Of a stretch of DNA of 64,000 nucleotides, positions 26,084-38,125 are shown piece after piece (positions within the stretch are counted from its first letter, which is position 1; every line of letters begins with the position of its first letter). The notes below the pieces were generated by a model. The model was not told the origin of the DNA. It did no database searches and worked only from the letters and a program-made list of their open reading frames with translations. The translations under genes were made by a program, and so were the position numbers. The stretch is from Silene conica (Eukaryota; Streptophyta; Magnoliopsida; Caryophyllales; Caryophyllaceae), in assembly GCA_029255685.2 (NCBI GenBank), contig CM055318.2, forward strand, positions 501,001 through 565,000, read 5' to 3'.

Positions 26084-27472
26084 TTACCTAATCATTGAAG
26101 GTTGCGAGATCGGCTTACTATCGACCGGTAGTTCAAGAGGTAGTTCAGTCGGACTCAATGGCCAAAAATATTGATTCACCCTCTCTTCTGATACTTGGTC
26201 TAAGGATGTTGGATTCCACTGTAGTTTTTGAGATATAATATAAATTTTGTGTTAGAACCGTATAATCGATTTATATCATTCCAATATTTTAATGACTCCC
26301 GTAAATTGAGAAACGGTACAAATGTCTAACTTGTTCGGAACAACATTCCCTTCATTATACGTGTTAATAAAAGACTCGTGAATAATTTTTGATCAAATTA
26401 CCTTAGGTGAAAAGGTTTTATCCACTAATCGCGATCGTACACCCTGCAATAATCAATTAACATATTGTAAAGTTTATGAAATAATCAGCAGGAATTTAAT
26501 TTTTGAAAATGATCTTAGTTTACATTTTGTATTTTTTTTGTTTGAAGAAGGCACCATAACCATTTTAACGTGACAGAATTTTAACTCAGGTTATATAAAC
26601 TAATCTTCATGACTTTATCAACTACGCTAGTTGATTTCTACATTGGCTAGCATTTTGTGCTATCTTTACGTGTTTACGACAAAAGAAACACACCTCATAG
26701 AAATCCTTCGAGACAATACCATGAAAGGCTTGAACGGTCATCCAATATTCCCGAACCAAACATTGCTCAATGGTTTGGAACCTACCTAGCCTAATCTGTA
26801 TCAACAAAGTTTATTTACATAAAATGTTATTATTCGAGAATATTAGGAGGAAATATAATTAGAGAATACAGAGTATATGTGATATGTCATGAAAATATTA
26901 AGAAATATGATTAGATAATAATATAATATATTCTCTAATCATATTTCCTAGCCGAACAATTTCACTTACCGATTTTAGGGCAACTTTTAAGCATAAAGGT
27001 GAGGCTGTCTTGAGCTTCTTCACAACTGATTTACACCATATCTTGTCTGCACCACTAGCTTTGTTTTCCTAAATAACAATTCACGACTATGTTAATACAG
27101 CTATATTCAATAATCTCGGTACCACCCTCCTACATGGTTTTATGCAAGCTCAGATTATCATTATCTGTTGACTGTCGTCATCTTATTTTCCTATCAGGTG
27201 TTACGAGTGAAAGGAAAAATGTCTTACCAAGGCATCAATAATACCCTCAACTGTATCACATCCGAAACACTCATTTATCATCTTCATCCTATAACAGTGA
27301 AACATAATTAAATCGTCAATTTTACTTCATTTATACAGAAATAAATACGAAACAATTCTAGATTTTTGATCGAATATAAGTTATACAACAACATCATCAG
27401 AGCCTTAGCCCCAAAATGTTTTGGGGTCGGCTGACATGAATCATCCTTTGTAACCGTCATGAGTGAACTCTC

Positions 27473-27504
<32 letters not shown>

Positions 27505-30500
27505 TCGGTAGTGGAGTGAAACAAAAAATGAAAGGCAAAGGGTTTTATAGATTTTAAATCGAACTTATCAAATGTATAAAAACCCAAAAAAATAAATCAA
27601 GAATATAAGTTATAATCAAGATTTTTAATCTAATGATGCATGAATAAATACAGTGGAGCCAGGATTTTAAGTCAGTGGGGCGAAAAATTTCAGCCCGGGG
27701 AAGCAAAGGTAAAATTATAAGAGTACCTCAAAAAAACGAAAATTTTTAACTAAAAATTTTGAAATTTACAAAAGTCAGCGGGGCGACCACCACTGCTAGC
27801 GCTGAATACATACCTATTGAGGATACTTTTGGAATGAAGATGTGTTGCATTATCACTGTAATTGTCAAGGAGACGAAGTATGGCCGACTCCTCATTAGTC
27901 TCTAGTTGTGCAAGCTTCTCCTCAATTACGGGAATTTTCTGAAACCAAAAGCATACTATTTGGATGAGACGGTTTTACAGTAATCTTAACAAATTTTAAT
28001 CGAATGAAGACATGAAAAACAGCTTCGAAAATAAAAATGTATGCCCTTATTCACGTATGAAAAATATAACCTAAATGTAATAAAATTTAAATGATAACCT
28101 GTACCATTGAATTATTTACGTTTTTTTATAACGTGGCGAAAATTTTCAAAATGGTAAAGTCGAAGAATCTAACATTTGCAAGAACAAAGTGAGTTGCTAG
28201 TCCACAAGCAAGTAATTCTGATCCATTGAGACGGTCTCCCGTTAATGCTAAATATTCCCCTGAAATTTTACCGTACCAAAATATGACGTGTTAGGAAATA
28301 TAACAGTATAGTCGAGAATTTAACGATATTCATGTTACGATATAGTATAGCTTACCAAGATAACCCGGTAAACGGGGGAGGTAATAAGATGCACCGGAAT
28401 CAGGGTGCAGACCGATTTGTGTTTCAGGAAGTGAAAATACCTGCAAAAATACATTTAACGGTCAAACAATTTCAACTTTGATTATGACAATATACGTATT
28501 GATTGTTATGAATGTTTAATGAGAGATGAACGTCATACAGTTTTATCTGTTGCAATTCGAAACCTCGAAAGAGCAGAAATGCCAGAGCCACTTCCTACTG
28601 TTAAACCATTCCAAATCGCGACCTAATATCCATAATTTCAGACGTCATTTTAACAAGGATAATGATACAGCGTTACTGGGTGGCACCCAATCTCGGCATC
28701 ATCATTATTATCCAGAAAATGAGTTAGCGCCACCAGATAAAGATCGAATATATAATAGAGATGCAATGACACTCACATTAGGTTTACAGAAGCAGCTTGT
28801 GAGGTGAATAAGAGTATATGTTACCCTAAATATATTTTTGCATTCCTCCAATTTCCCTGTAATTAACAATTTAATCAGTGATAGTCATTAAGTTTACTCG
28901 ATGCAGTTATTGACGCAATTTTTGCCCTCTTCATCCCAATCGTTTATTTATCAATTTTTTTGGTAGCTATTTTAATTAAACGTAAACAAATATACGTATC
29001 TAGAAATAAATTAAAAGTTTTAAAGTAAATTCATTCAATTAGAGGATTATATAAGCAGATGTATACATCTGCTAGTATAGATTTCGAGCTTTATAAAATA
29101 GAATTTGAGTTTATACATATATTTTATGAGCTTTATTAAAAAATATCTAAAGGTCGTTATAAAAAGAATTGTAAATCAAAATATTATATTGAAACTCAAA
29201 AATAATACATATAAGACCCAAAGATTTTAATTTTAACACTTAAAAATTATAGTGCAAGAAAAAATTGTTAAAAGCTCAAAGAAAATTGCATATAAGTTCA
29301 ATTAGATTTGTATTAGATGTACGAGACATCTAGATGTATAATCTTATTTGTGAAATTCATACCTGCAATGAGTTTGTGATAGATCTTAACAACATCCCCT
29401 CCGGCCGAGAAAGTTGGGCCATTTCCCTATAAGTAAAAAAAATGTTAGCGCAATTGCCAGTCGTTTTTTTATTGTAAAACCGTTTTACAAGAGACTGGTT
29501 AAGTAACTTTCAACGAGTTACGAAACAAAGATGGTGTAAATTAGGGTAATCATGTACCTTTAGAATAACGATTCCTACATTAGGGTTTGTCTCCCACGAT
29601 CTATAAAGCCGCAAGAGTGGAACCACCTGTTATTACAGAAACTAACCGTTTATAATGGATAACTTTATCAGCAAGTCTTCTTCGTGATTGTCACAAGTTG
29701 TTGATATATCACGACTCGCACCAGTTTATAACGGTTGTAAGTAAAAATTTGTGAACTTTTACGTCTTTATTAAAAAGAAATTACCACAGTGTTATCTATG
29801 GCATTAAGAGCTTTTGGCCTGTTGAGAATTGCTAGCTTACATTCACCAATTGTTTTCACCAAGATCTAAAAATAATTAAGAAAATAACAATTAACAAATA
29901 GTTTGTAAGATTAATTAAAGAATCATCTCATTAAATCTTTTGACAAGAATAATAAATAAAATAAATACAGGCATACTCGGAATTTTTTGGTTAATTAGGT
30001 AATTAATGTTCATTTGAAATATTTATGGGTCTACGGTGTCTACATCATCACTTTTTATTTTTGTTCGATTTTTACAAGAAATTGCTAAGAAACTTAGTGG
30101 CTTTACTTAGGTTTTTTATATATAAAAGGCAAAACCAAAAAAATCTTAGCGGCTTACCATATCAGTACAATCCAAATTGTTAGAAAATTTTGGAAATTGT
30201 TCGAGAAGTCGCTGTGAACTTCAACGGCTTTTTTCTCTTTTTTTAAAAAAAAATTAAAACAGATACAAATATTTGGACGATGACATTTTGATAAAGCCGC
30301 TAGGTTTTTTATCGATTTTATGTAAAAAACGGACAAAAATAAAAAGTGATGACGTAGATACTATGAAACCCAAATAATTTCAAATGAACACTAATTACCT
30401 AATTATTTTGCTATTTAACGCTAATTAACCAACAAATTCGCATACCTGTATTGCTTTATTGTGATAGTCTTCCCTTAAAAGACGGTTTTATACAAGAATT

Positions 30501-30617
30501 TGTTAATGAAATACTTACCGAAGTGTCGGAATCATCTTCATCAAGGGAAAGATTAGAGTAACGGGTGAGATCAAGAGCAGTTGAGTAAATTGATTTAGAG
30601 ACGTTGGTTACCTTCAT
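26084..30617 (-). CDS. 3-hydroxyisobutyryl-CoA hydrolase-like protein (enoyl-CoA hydratase/isomerase superfamily)
   Basis: Fourteen exons: 30617-30519, 29865-29785, 29626-29558, 29426-29363, 28856-28777, 28622-28539, 28440-28356, 28259-28174, 27938-27814, 27288-27228, 27068-26970, 26795-26694, 26443-26402, 26218-26084. All have GT-AG borders; together 1212 nt = 403 aa in one unbroken frame. Family motifs in order: LNRPKALNA (about 47-55), SAGGDV (90-95, oxyanion-hole side), NGLTVGSGSG (136-145, where the family has NGxxMGGG/AG), PETQIGLHPDSGAS (164-177, with the conserved Glu and Asp of the hydrolases), GRFQTIEQCLVREY (315-328). Known role: hydrolysis of 3-hydroxyisobutyryl-CoA in valine breakdown (Arabidopsis CHY1 is peroxisomal). 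This protein ends -MIR, not an SKL-type signal, and carries a ~35-residue N-terminal extension, so location is open. Length fits the family. Confidence 0.9.
27388..27504 (+). mobile_element. Au-like SINE 3' part in intron 9 of the hydrolase gene
   Basis: 'gccttagccccaaaatgttt' + 'tggggtcggctgacatgaat' is the well-known 3' body of plant Au-type SINEs. It is followed by a long A run (27477-27503). Confidence 0.7.
28960..29345 (-). repeat. Inverted copy of the CRP2-intron dispersed repeat
   Basis: From 'tttcgagctttataaaatag' to 'acatctagatgtataatc', the reverse complement of the 7150-7470 repeat. It lies wholly in intron 4 of the hydrolase gene. Confidence 0.65.
29979..30443. mobile_element. 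TIR element in intron 1 of the hydrolase gene
   Basis: The left 'aattttttggttaattaggt' and 'aatgttcatttgaaat...' mirror the right 'atttcaaatgaacactaatt' and 'gctaattaaccaacaaattcg'. Subterminal 'cttagcggctt' / 'aaagccgctagg' motifs pair as well. About 465 bp. Confidence 0.75.
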
Positions 30618-30649
30618 TATTTTATGAAGATCTTATATTTGAAGTAATA

Positions 30650-32460
30650 ATTAATTTAATTTGATAAATACGGAGTATATTTCTGTTGAATGGTAAGTAA
30701 TATAATTAATTCACTGATGTTAATGTGAGATTTATATACTATGATACGTACTTACGTAAATTTCAAGATACAATTATAACATTTTCAAAAGTCAAATTTG
30801 TTAGCCAAAGATTACTAGACAACAAAACTAAATTATATTAAATTAAATATTTAAATTTAATAATTAGTGTAACTTCGCCCGTCATGATTGACTTGATGAC
30901 TTGAAAAGAGAGAAGAAATGTATGGCATGTAATGAACTAATGATAAAGTTGACTTTAATAAATCGATATGTTATTTTGGATTGAAATCGTTTCAATTGTA
31001 TTAAACTTAATTTACTGATGTTGATTGAATTAAGTCTTACTAAATATAATTGAAATTAGAGTTAATTTGTGAAGAAAAAAAGGTGAACTAAACGAAATTG
31101 TTAGACTGAATGAAATTGAAATGAGCTGAAATTAAGTAAAAAAAAGACTAAAATGGTAGACAATTTGAGTGCGGCCGTGACAAGCTTAGCATGATGTTTT
31201 ACAGAATCTTGTTTAGATCTTTCTTAAATTTTGATTTTAATCAAAGTTCATGGATAATAATAATCAATAATTCTTGTATTACATCGTTTCATGCGTACAA
31301 TAGGTTTATTTATTTGTATTAAATAAGAAACTTATTATAAAAATAGATGGTCGTATGGTGTGAGACCGTCTTATTGTAGAAATTTTGAATAACAATATAC
31401 TTCTCTACATATTAATTGAATTCGGCACAAACATTCAAAGAGAGATAAGAAAAAAATTATTTTAATTACAGGTTAATTATGATATAATAATGTGATTCGA
31501 CCACAAATTTCCCGTGCGCGTGAAAACTTGCAAGATAATTTACAATAAATATAAATAATAATTATAAATAATAACTATTAACCGAGACGGAAATAAGAGG
31601 ATTCTAGACTTCTAGTTATATTTGGGTTAGTCAAGGTCAACGGGTCAACTAAACAAGGGGCTAAACAAATGGAGGACGGCCTTTAATTTTATGCGTTCAC
31701 CCTAATTTGACCTATGACCGTTCAAGGTCAATTGACTACACTCCCAAACTCACCGTAATCACGAATCTCGAATCTCAAACCTCAAATCTGAAATTTTTAT
31801 TCTTGGGTTTGTAAATAAGAACTTTAAAAATAAAGTTCTTTTATTGTGGGTCACATTGGGTTTGTTAAAATAAGAATTTAGTTCTTATTTAAGAACCAAG
31901 TTCTTTGTTGGTTTCAAGAAGAAAAATTAGTTTATGAAGATAAGATAATTAATAGTGCGTGGGTCCTAATTAAGAATTAAATAAAGTTCTTCTATTATGA
32001 TGTGAAGTTCTTAAACTTAGTAATTTGTGACAATAACTTGGAAATAGGAAGAACTTTATATGAAGTTCTACTATTGCTATTGCTCTAATGTACATTGACC
32101 ATGATTTTCAGCAATATAGTATTTTTTTGCCGAATATTTCTTATATTGAAATAAATGTATTAACAATTGGATAATTTCTTACACAACTTTTACTTTACGA
32201 CGGTCGCACGTGTGACCAATAGAAAAATGTCTGCTTTTTGATAAATAGTGACCACTTTTAATTAAATGGTGATCGGTTTTTTTGGTTAAAAAATGACTTA
32301 TTTTTTGAAAGTGGTCACTATTTATCAAAAGTTGGTCACGGTTTACCAAAAAATGGTCACGTTTTACAAAAAAAAGAAATGAGACCGTCGCCCAGGAGAA
32401 TTAGTGAATTTCTTAACCTCCATGGTTTAGTCCAAGTAGTTTATGTTGATTTAGGCTATG
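30650..32460. other. Intergenic DNA, no gene seen
   Basis: AT-rich. 31800-32075 has scattered 'aagttctt' motifs; 32200-32390 has inverted 'tggtcac' motifs ('accactttt...aaaagtggtcac'), a MITE-like pattern. No coding signal. Confidence 0.5.
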
Positions 32461-32585
32461 TTTTTTTTGTTTGATGACGAGGGGTTGGATTTCCCGAATC
32501 CATGCATTTCCGCACCACCATATGGACCATGTAAACCACCTCTTCTGAACTGTAGTGTTCAAGTGATCATCGCCCCAATTTAGAC
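32461..32585 (-). mobile_element. Truncated SINE (family of 5290-5451)
   Basis: T-run, then 'tttgatgacgaggggttgg' and 'catatggaccatgtaaacca', the reverse complement of the SINE 3' half. The A/B-box half is missing. Confidence 0.7.
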
Positions 32586-33049
32586 GGTTATAATGCTTGG
32601 TTTAGACAATTTTATGTTAACTTGATCAATTTTATGTCAAACTTAGATTTTTTTTATTGAAATTATCTAAACTGAATAAATTAGATGAATTGAGCTGATG
32701 CATACGTCGAGTATTGTTACCTTGTTAACTCTAGACCAATTTTATGCTGCTTCCTTAAAACCGATCATGAATTACAATTATTACAACCATCAATTTAAAC
32801 TTTTAATTATTACGAGAGTAGTTTCTTGACACCCATTTATCATTAACCACAGTATTTGATAGCTGATACATGTAATAATTTACGATGCAATTTATAGTAT
32901 CGTTCATTTGGCCGGAATTCGTATCTATGCAATTTCGTTCATTTAATTTAGTAAGGTTGTTCTACAAAAAATTTCTTTTTGCTACTGTAGGCAATTTATG
33001 GTACGTTCTTCCCGCTTCCAACTTTCGAGAATCCGGAAAACCTTGAATT

Positions 33050-33592
33050 ATTTTTTGAAGTTTTTGCTTAAACGGTGTTAAAAAACGAACTATTTAACAA
33101 ACTAGCGTCGATTTCAAACTATTTACCGAAAATGATTCCACGTCATCATTTCCATTTTTTTTTTTTTTTTTTAAGAAATAGAACTAGTCGCTGTCCCGGA
33201 CAGCGACTAGTTGCTTGCCATGGTACTGTGTTCGACAGCTCCCTTCATTGCCTCCGTTCTCCTTGCTCCGACCACCAAATTACGAAATATCACATTCATT
33301 CTCTCCTTCTCACTTCCCTTATCATATACACATCTTTTTTTGTGATATTTCGTAATTTGGTGGTCGGAGCAAGGAGAACGGAGGCAATGAAGGGAGCTGT
33401 CGAACACAGTACCATGGCAAGCAACTAGTCGCTGTCCGGGACAGCGACTAGTTCTATTTTTTTAAAAAAAAAAGAAAAAAAGGGAAATGATAACGTGGAA
33501 CCATTTTCGGTAAATAGTTTGAAATCGACGCTAGTTTGTTAAATAGTTCGTTTTTTAACACCGTTTAAGCAAAAACTTCTTATTTTTTCGCC
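33050..33592. mobile_element. Near-perfect fold-back element, ~540 bp
   Basis: The whole segment is a palindrome: arms of about 240 bp (left from 'gaagtttttgcttaaacggt', right to 'accgtttaagcaaaaacttc') around a ~40-60-bp loop near 33285-33340. Inner arm blocks such as 'cgaccaccaaattacgaaat' match exactly on both sides. Outer arms share 'ttccacgtca' with the fold-back at 46073-46384, so they are one family. It lies 140 bp past the O4 polyadenylation signal. Overlapping open frames on both strands are the two arms read twice. Confidence 0.88.
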
Positions 33593-33894
33593 CATTTGAA
33601 TGAGGTCGATAAAATTTCCTCTCGATTTCTTATCCATTTCGTCTAATAAAGTAATTGGGTTTATATTATCCTTTCTTTACTAAATGAACAACCAACGAAA
33701 CTGTGACATTTACTAATAGTAACGCCTTTAGATTTTATTGATGACGACGGACGTACATTACAACATAATCCGACTTAAAAGCGGGACATAAGACGAACGA
33801 TAAAGTAAAACAAACAACATAACGATAATAATCGGCGTGCAACAACAACGGTGGGAAATATTATCTAAAGGCCAACGAGGAAAGTTTAGACATG

Positions 33895-34571
33895 TTACAC
33901 CGGGACAGATGCGTCATCAGCGATTTCCTGCAGATCGAATGATCATCAGTTATCGTAAATTAAAACTCAAAATAAACTGAACGTGTGACGGTAGACCTGG
34001 CAAACAGATTGGGTCGTGTCGGGTTCGTGTCACATGTAAACGGGTCACAAAATCCTCAACCCAATTAAATATCGTGTCAGGTTCGTGTCGACTCACTTAG
34101 ATAAATGGGTCATCAAGCCTCAACCCTAACTCGTTAATTTCGTGTCGGTTTCGTGTCGTATTTTCGTATCATGTACATATTTGAAAAGTTTAAGTATATT
34201 TATGCGAGGGAGGATAAAAAAAATTAGGATTAATTTGGTAAACAGGTCATTCGTGTCAAGTTCGTGTTTAAAGAACTTAAACCAAACCCGACCCAATTAA
34301 ATATCGTTCGTGTTCGTGTCGTGTTCGTGTCGATCCACTTACATAAATGGGTCATCAAATCTCAACCCAAACCCGCTAATTTCGTGTCGGTTTCGTGTCG
34401 TGTTTTCGTGTCGTATCACTATATGCCAACTCTATATATGTGACGGTATGTCCGTCTTCAATGAGACTTATTGTAGATAGAGTATTATACCTGACAAGGT
34501 GGAGGCGGCTTAATAGTAGGAAGAAAGCTGTAAGATGGGTTCAAAGGGACGAGGCTCGAAATAGCAGCCAT
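33895..34571 (-). CDS. O4: orbitide precursor, predicted core SFLPTIKPPPP
   Basis: Minus-strand exons 34571-34491 and 33927-33895, phase 0, encode 37 residues: leader MAAISSLVPLNPSY (1-14), core SFLPTIKPPPP (15-25), then CQ|EIADDASVPV. It has the same start context (gtgaaaATGGCTGCT), intron position and 3' end (AATAAAATCTAAAGGC, signal 33739-33734) as O1-O3 but lies inverted, beyond the hydrolase gene. Five Pro, four in a row, make an unusual core; a run of Pro is known in some Caryophyllaceae orbitides (heterophyllin type). The follower ends SVPV where the others have (S)AAPV/SAPV. The 563-bp intron contains a diverged repeat. TATA box at 34679-34686. Confidence 0.85.
33985..34425. repeat. 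'cgtgtcgggttcgtgtc' duplicated repeat in O4 intron
   Basis: Two diverged copies, about 34010-34170 and 34245-34410, share 'cccaattaaatatcg', 'taaatgggtcatcaa' and 'tttcgtgtcggtttcgtgtc'. This is a common plant non-coding repeat pattern. Confidence 0.6.
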
Positions 34572-34678
34572 TTTCACAAAAAATGTAATTTCACTTATTT
34601 ATATTCTCAATTACTATTTGCTTTGTTTTCTTTGATTTTCTGTATTGCTTTCTATGCTTCCTTTCTTTCGCGCCTCGC

Positions 34679-34686
34679 TATTTATA
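34679..34686 (-). promoter_or_regulatory. TATA box of O4
   Basis: The reverse complement reads gctcTATAAATAgcgag, 108 bp before the ATG and matching O1-O3. Confidence 0.75.
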
Positions 34687-34969
34687 GAGCTTCTAACGTG
34701 TTATTTTCAATCATAAAACTATTTACCGTTCTAATTATTTGTTCATCATTTATGGTTATTTGAATATTACTGAACGGTATTTTGATTATACAACGGGATT
34801 ATTGTTCGCTTGTCATCAATATAATTATTACCTTGAAATGATTCATTCCCTTGCAATGCATTTATCTCAAATTCTCAATATAAAGATAAACAAATGTTTA
34901 GAACGAAGAGATTATTATTAGGGCAAATTTTCATTTAAGACTATTGGGATTCGAGTAGATTGGCAAAGT

Positions 34970-35130
34970 GTCTTGCTTCTGACGGATATATATACTATCT
35001 GTTATAAGTTGAAAACGGATATTTATTTCTCATAAAAAGGCAAGTGAGTAAAAAATGGAGCACCCATTGATATAGTCACTATCCGTTTTCAGCTTGTGAC
35101 GGATAGTGACCGTCTACAATGAGAATTTAT
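34970..35130. mobile_element. MITE, 'gacggata' family
   Basis: 'cttctgacggatatatatac' and 'ttgtgacggatagtgac' with 'gttgaaaacggat' / 'atccgttttcagctt' inverted motifs. Confidence 0.55.
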
Positions 35131-35599
35131 GATCTGGTTTAGTTAAGATAGATTAAATTTAGGATTATTTCTACTTATAGTTAATGATCCGTTTTCAGCT
35201 ATTCACGAGAGAATATTCATTTTCATGTTGATCTCAATACATAAATAAAAATATATTTACGTGAGATTTTACTTTATAATTTTTACAACTATATAGCGTG
35301 TAAACCATTCACTACCGCATTCACAAATGTAAAAATATAAAGTATGAAAATCCATTATTTTATTAGTAAGATAAATCCTTCTGCATGCATGTTGACGTAG
35401 CCAACTACTCCGACATACATCACGTGATTTAGCTAAGTAATACTTCGAAATTATTTTTAATTAATGCTTGAATGCCATTTGTATTTCGTCGATTGTATTT
35501 CTTCCACGTAATTTATTTTCTACCCTTACCAACCACGTGGTCTAAGAGAGTAATAAAATGTTTTACAAAGGTATGAACTACTTCAAAAAAAAATTCTTG

Positions 35600-35790
35600 T
35601 GTATAAGAATCTTCCCAAATTCTCATCAAAAACGGTACTATTCCTTCAAACGTAAAGACAGATAATACCCTTTCACATAAATACATAATGTAAGTTGCAC
35701 TATTTAGATAATGTCCACTTCCATTTTTGTGAGAGTAAAATATTCGTTTTTAACTTATGATGGATATTAGCAAGACTCTTTGAAAAATCT
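35600..35790. mobile_element. MITE, 'gacggata' family, diverged
   Basis: 'attctcatcaaaaacggtac' to 'gtttttaacttatgatggat'; same plan as 34970-35130, degenerate. Confidence 0.35.
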
Positions 35791-35824
35791 TAGATAATAA
35801 GTTTTGGCCGAGTATATAGTAGTG

Positions 35825-35970
35825 ATTAGAGATGTTAACGAGCCGAGCCGAGCCCGAGCTTGATCTTGCTCGGCTTGTGCTCGATTACCAAAATTCGAGT
35901 TCGAAAAAAATGCGCTCGTTACAAAGCTTGCAAGCTTTAATACGAGCTCGTGCCAAACTCGAGCCTATAT
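35825..35970. repeat. 'gttaacgagccgagcc...cgagct' dispersed repeat
   Basis: Homologous to 47830-48000 in F-box 1 intron 2 ('tgttaacgag(c/t)cgagccgaa', 'aagcttg(c/a)gagctttaat'). Confidence 0.6.
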
Positions 35971-36040
35971 AAAATTGTTAACATTATTGCTCCATACATG
36001 ATTCACGTTGAAAAGATATGGCCAAATAATTGGATTGATG

Positions 36041-36378
36041 TAAGACCATCCCCAAGCAAAAGGTCGATTTAATCGAGTCAATTACGTATTAACCCTTAAT
36101 CTTACCTTATTGACATTGACCCTCTTACCCTCCCAAGCAGAAAGTCGATTTAATCGAGTCAATAACATAGTTTTTCTTTTCTTTTTGTTCTTGTTCTAAT
36201 TCGTAACCAATGAGAGTTTGCCACGTAAGGAGTCAATTGGGGAGTCAATTTACTCCACCTTGGGTCACAAATTGACCCTCAACACCATTGGGTCAATCTT
36301 AATCTTCACTTAATTGTAATTAACTTGACCCAAGCAAGCAATTGACCTAGCAATTGACCTTGCTTGGGGATGGTCTAA
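36041..36378. mobile_element. PIF/Harbinger-type MITE with TAA duplication
   Basis: Element 36044-36375: ends GACCATCCCCAAGCAA / TTGCTTGGGGATGGTC, flanked by TAA on both sides (36041-36043, 36376-36378). The interior repeats 'gtcgatttaatcgagtcaat'. A ~25-bp flank 'gccaaataattggattgat' occurs on both sides (36021 and 36419). Confidence 0.8.
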
Positions 36379-36599
36379 TAATCGGAGTGGTTGAGGGAAG
36401 GTTCAAGAAAAGGGACATAGCCAAATAATTGGATTGATAGAAGTGATTGAGGTGGGTGAGGAGACGGTGTAAAAAATGGGTGTAAAATTGATAATTTGAT
36501 CCCTTAAATAATTTTGTTTAATGGTGAAATTAAATCCTATAATTTTAATAAAATCTGAAATACATTCCAAATTCTTAATTTTCCTACTTTTCAACCTGT

Positions 36600-37690
36600 G
36601 CAAAATTACACGACTAATTTTAAAAAATATTGATATAATGAATAACAGTTAAAAATATTAACTAAAATACATGAATATTTTATATTCTATTTCTTTTATA
36701 ATGATAATAAATTAAAAACGTGCAAAAATTATAGGGGTTTCAAACTCACAAATGTTTTAAATCCGTGAAAAACATGCACGTTTGTAGTGTTAATTAAAAC
36801 ATGTTATATAATATGTTAAATCAAATGTACGAAAATAATAAATAGCTAAAAACTATAAATTGATATAAAATAAAAAAAAATTATCAAAATTTAAAGAGTT
36901 TGCAATACGACTCAAGATACATAATTATAAAATTTACTAACACAGTCTAAATATCATTTCAAATATAGGAAAACTCCGTCTAAATTTTAAGGTACAACAA
37001 TAAATTACGATAACAATAAAAATAAAGTACAAAAAATTACACTAATTGATAAAATTCAATTTTGTTTCAAAAATAATAATATTTTATTAAAATTATTAGA
37101 TAATAAACTATCAATTTACCAAGAAATTTAAATAACTAATAACAAATAACAAATGCATATATAAGTTAACTATAAATGCAAAATAATAAAATAACCTTTT
37201 AAAAAATAAAATAAAATAAGCTATTACATATTACGTCATGAATATATTCAATAGATATAATTATTTGTGCATTAAATCATTGTTGTTATTAAATATTAAA
37301 ACTAATGTACTCAAACATGAAAATTTCCAATATTTGAAATGATATTTAAATTGTTTTAGTTAATTTTATAATTATTTTTTTATAATCATGTTTTTTGATA
37401 ATTGTTTTTATTTTATAGCGATATTTATATGTTTAATTAGCTATTTATTGTTTTTCGTATATTGAATTTAATTTATTATATACCTTGTTTTAGCTTTTGC
37501 AGCTGTACATTTTTTTCACGGATTTAAAACAGGTGTAATTTTCAAACCAGGTAATTTTTGTACGTATTTTAACTTATTATCATTATAAAACTAATAGAGT
37601 ATAAAATATTAATGTATTTTGGAAAATATTTTTAGTGTTATTCATTATTTCAATATTCTTGAAACATACCCGTGCAATTTTGCACGGATT
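36600..37690. mobile_element. Large inverted-repeat region, ~1.1 kb
   Basis: Outer parts mirror each other: 'cctgtgcaaaattacacg' / 'cccgtgcaattttgcacgg', 'ttataatgataataa' / 'ttattatcattataa', 'tacgaaaataataaatagct' / 'agctatttattgtttttcgta'. Very AT-rich interior; no coding. Possibly two Helitron-type ends head to head. Confidence 0.5.
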
Positions 37691-37959
37691 GAAAATTATT
37701 AAAGAATAATATAGCTATTATCAAATAGTAATATTATCTAGTTTTCTTAAGTTGACGTTTTTGTTTTACTATATAAGTATTGTATATTTGTATTACTCTT
37801 GGAATAACAACATCAATAACATAATTATTGCTTATACAATTAGTTTTCCTCTGTAGTCTTAAAAAAAATAAAATTATAATTTAAATAAACACCCAGTTAT
37901 ATAAATATAAGTTGATCTCACATACTCGTATCGTAAATTTATCCGACTTTTCGGACAAG

Positions 37960-38125
37960 GGGCTATTCCTTCTTTTGGAAAATGTCCCATAATTTATGCA
38001 TAAATTGACCTTACATGATCATTAATTTACAAGGACTATTCCTTCTTTTGGAAAATGTCCCATAATTTATGTATAAATCGACCTTACATGATCATTAATT
38101 TACACGGACTATTCCTTCTTTTGGC
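37960..38125. repeat. ~70-bp direct repeat, two copies
   Basis: 'ctattccttcttttggaaaatg' to 'acatgatcattaatttaca' occurs twice in tandem, with a third partial copy. A related segment lies near 18555-18640. Confidence 0.7.

Noticed and set aside
28526-28807. 93-codon plus-strand open frame
   Set aside because: It lies opposite exons 5 and 6 of the hydrolase gene, whose minus-strand exons join in frame and carry family motifs.
33075-33428. Overlapping open frames on both strands
   Set aside because: They are the two arms of a palindromic element; each strand reads the same sequence.
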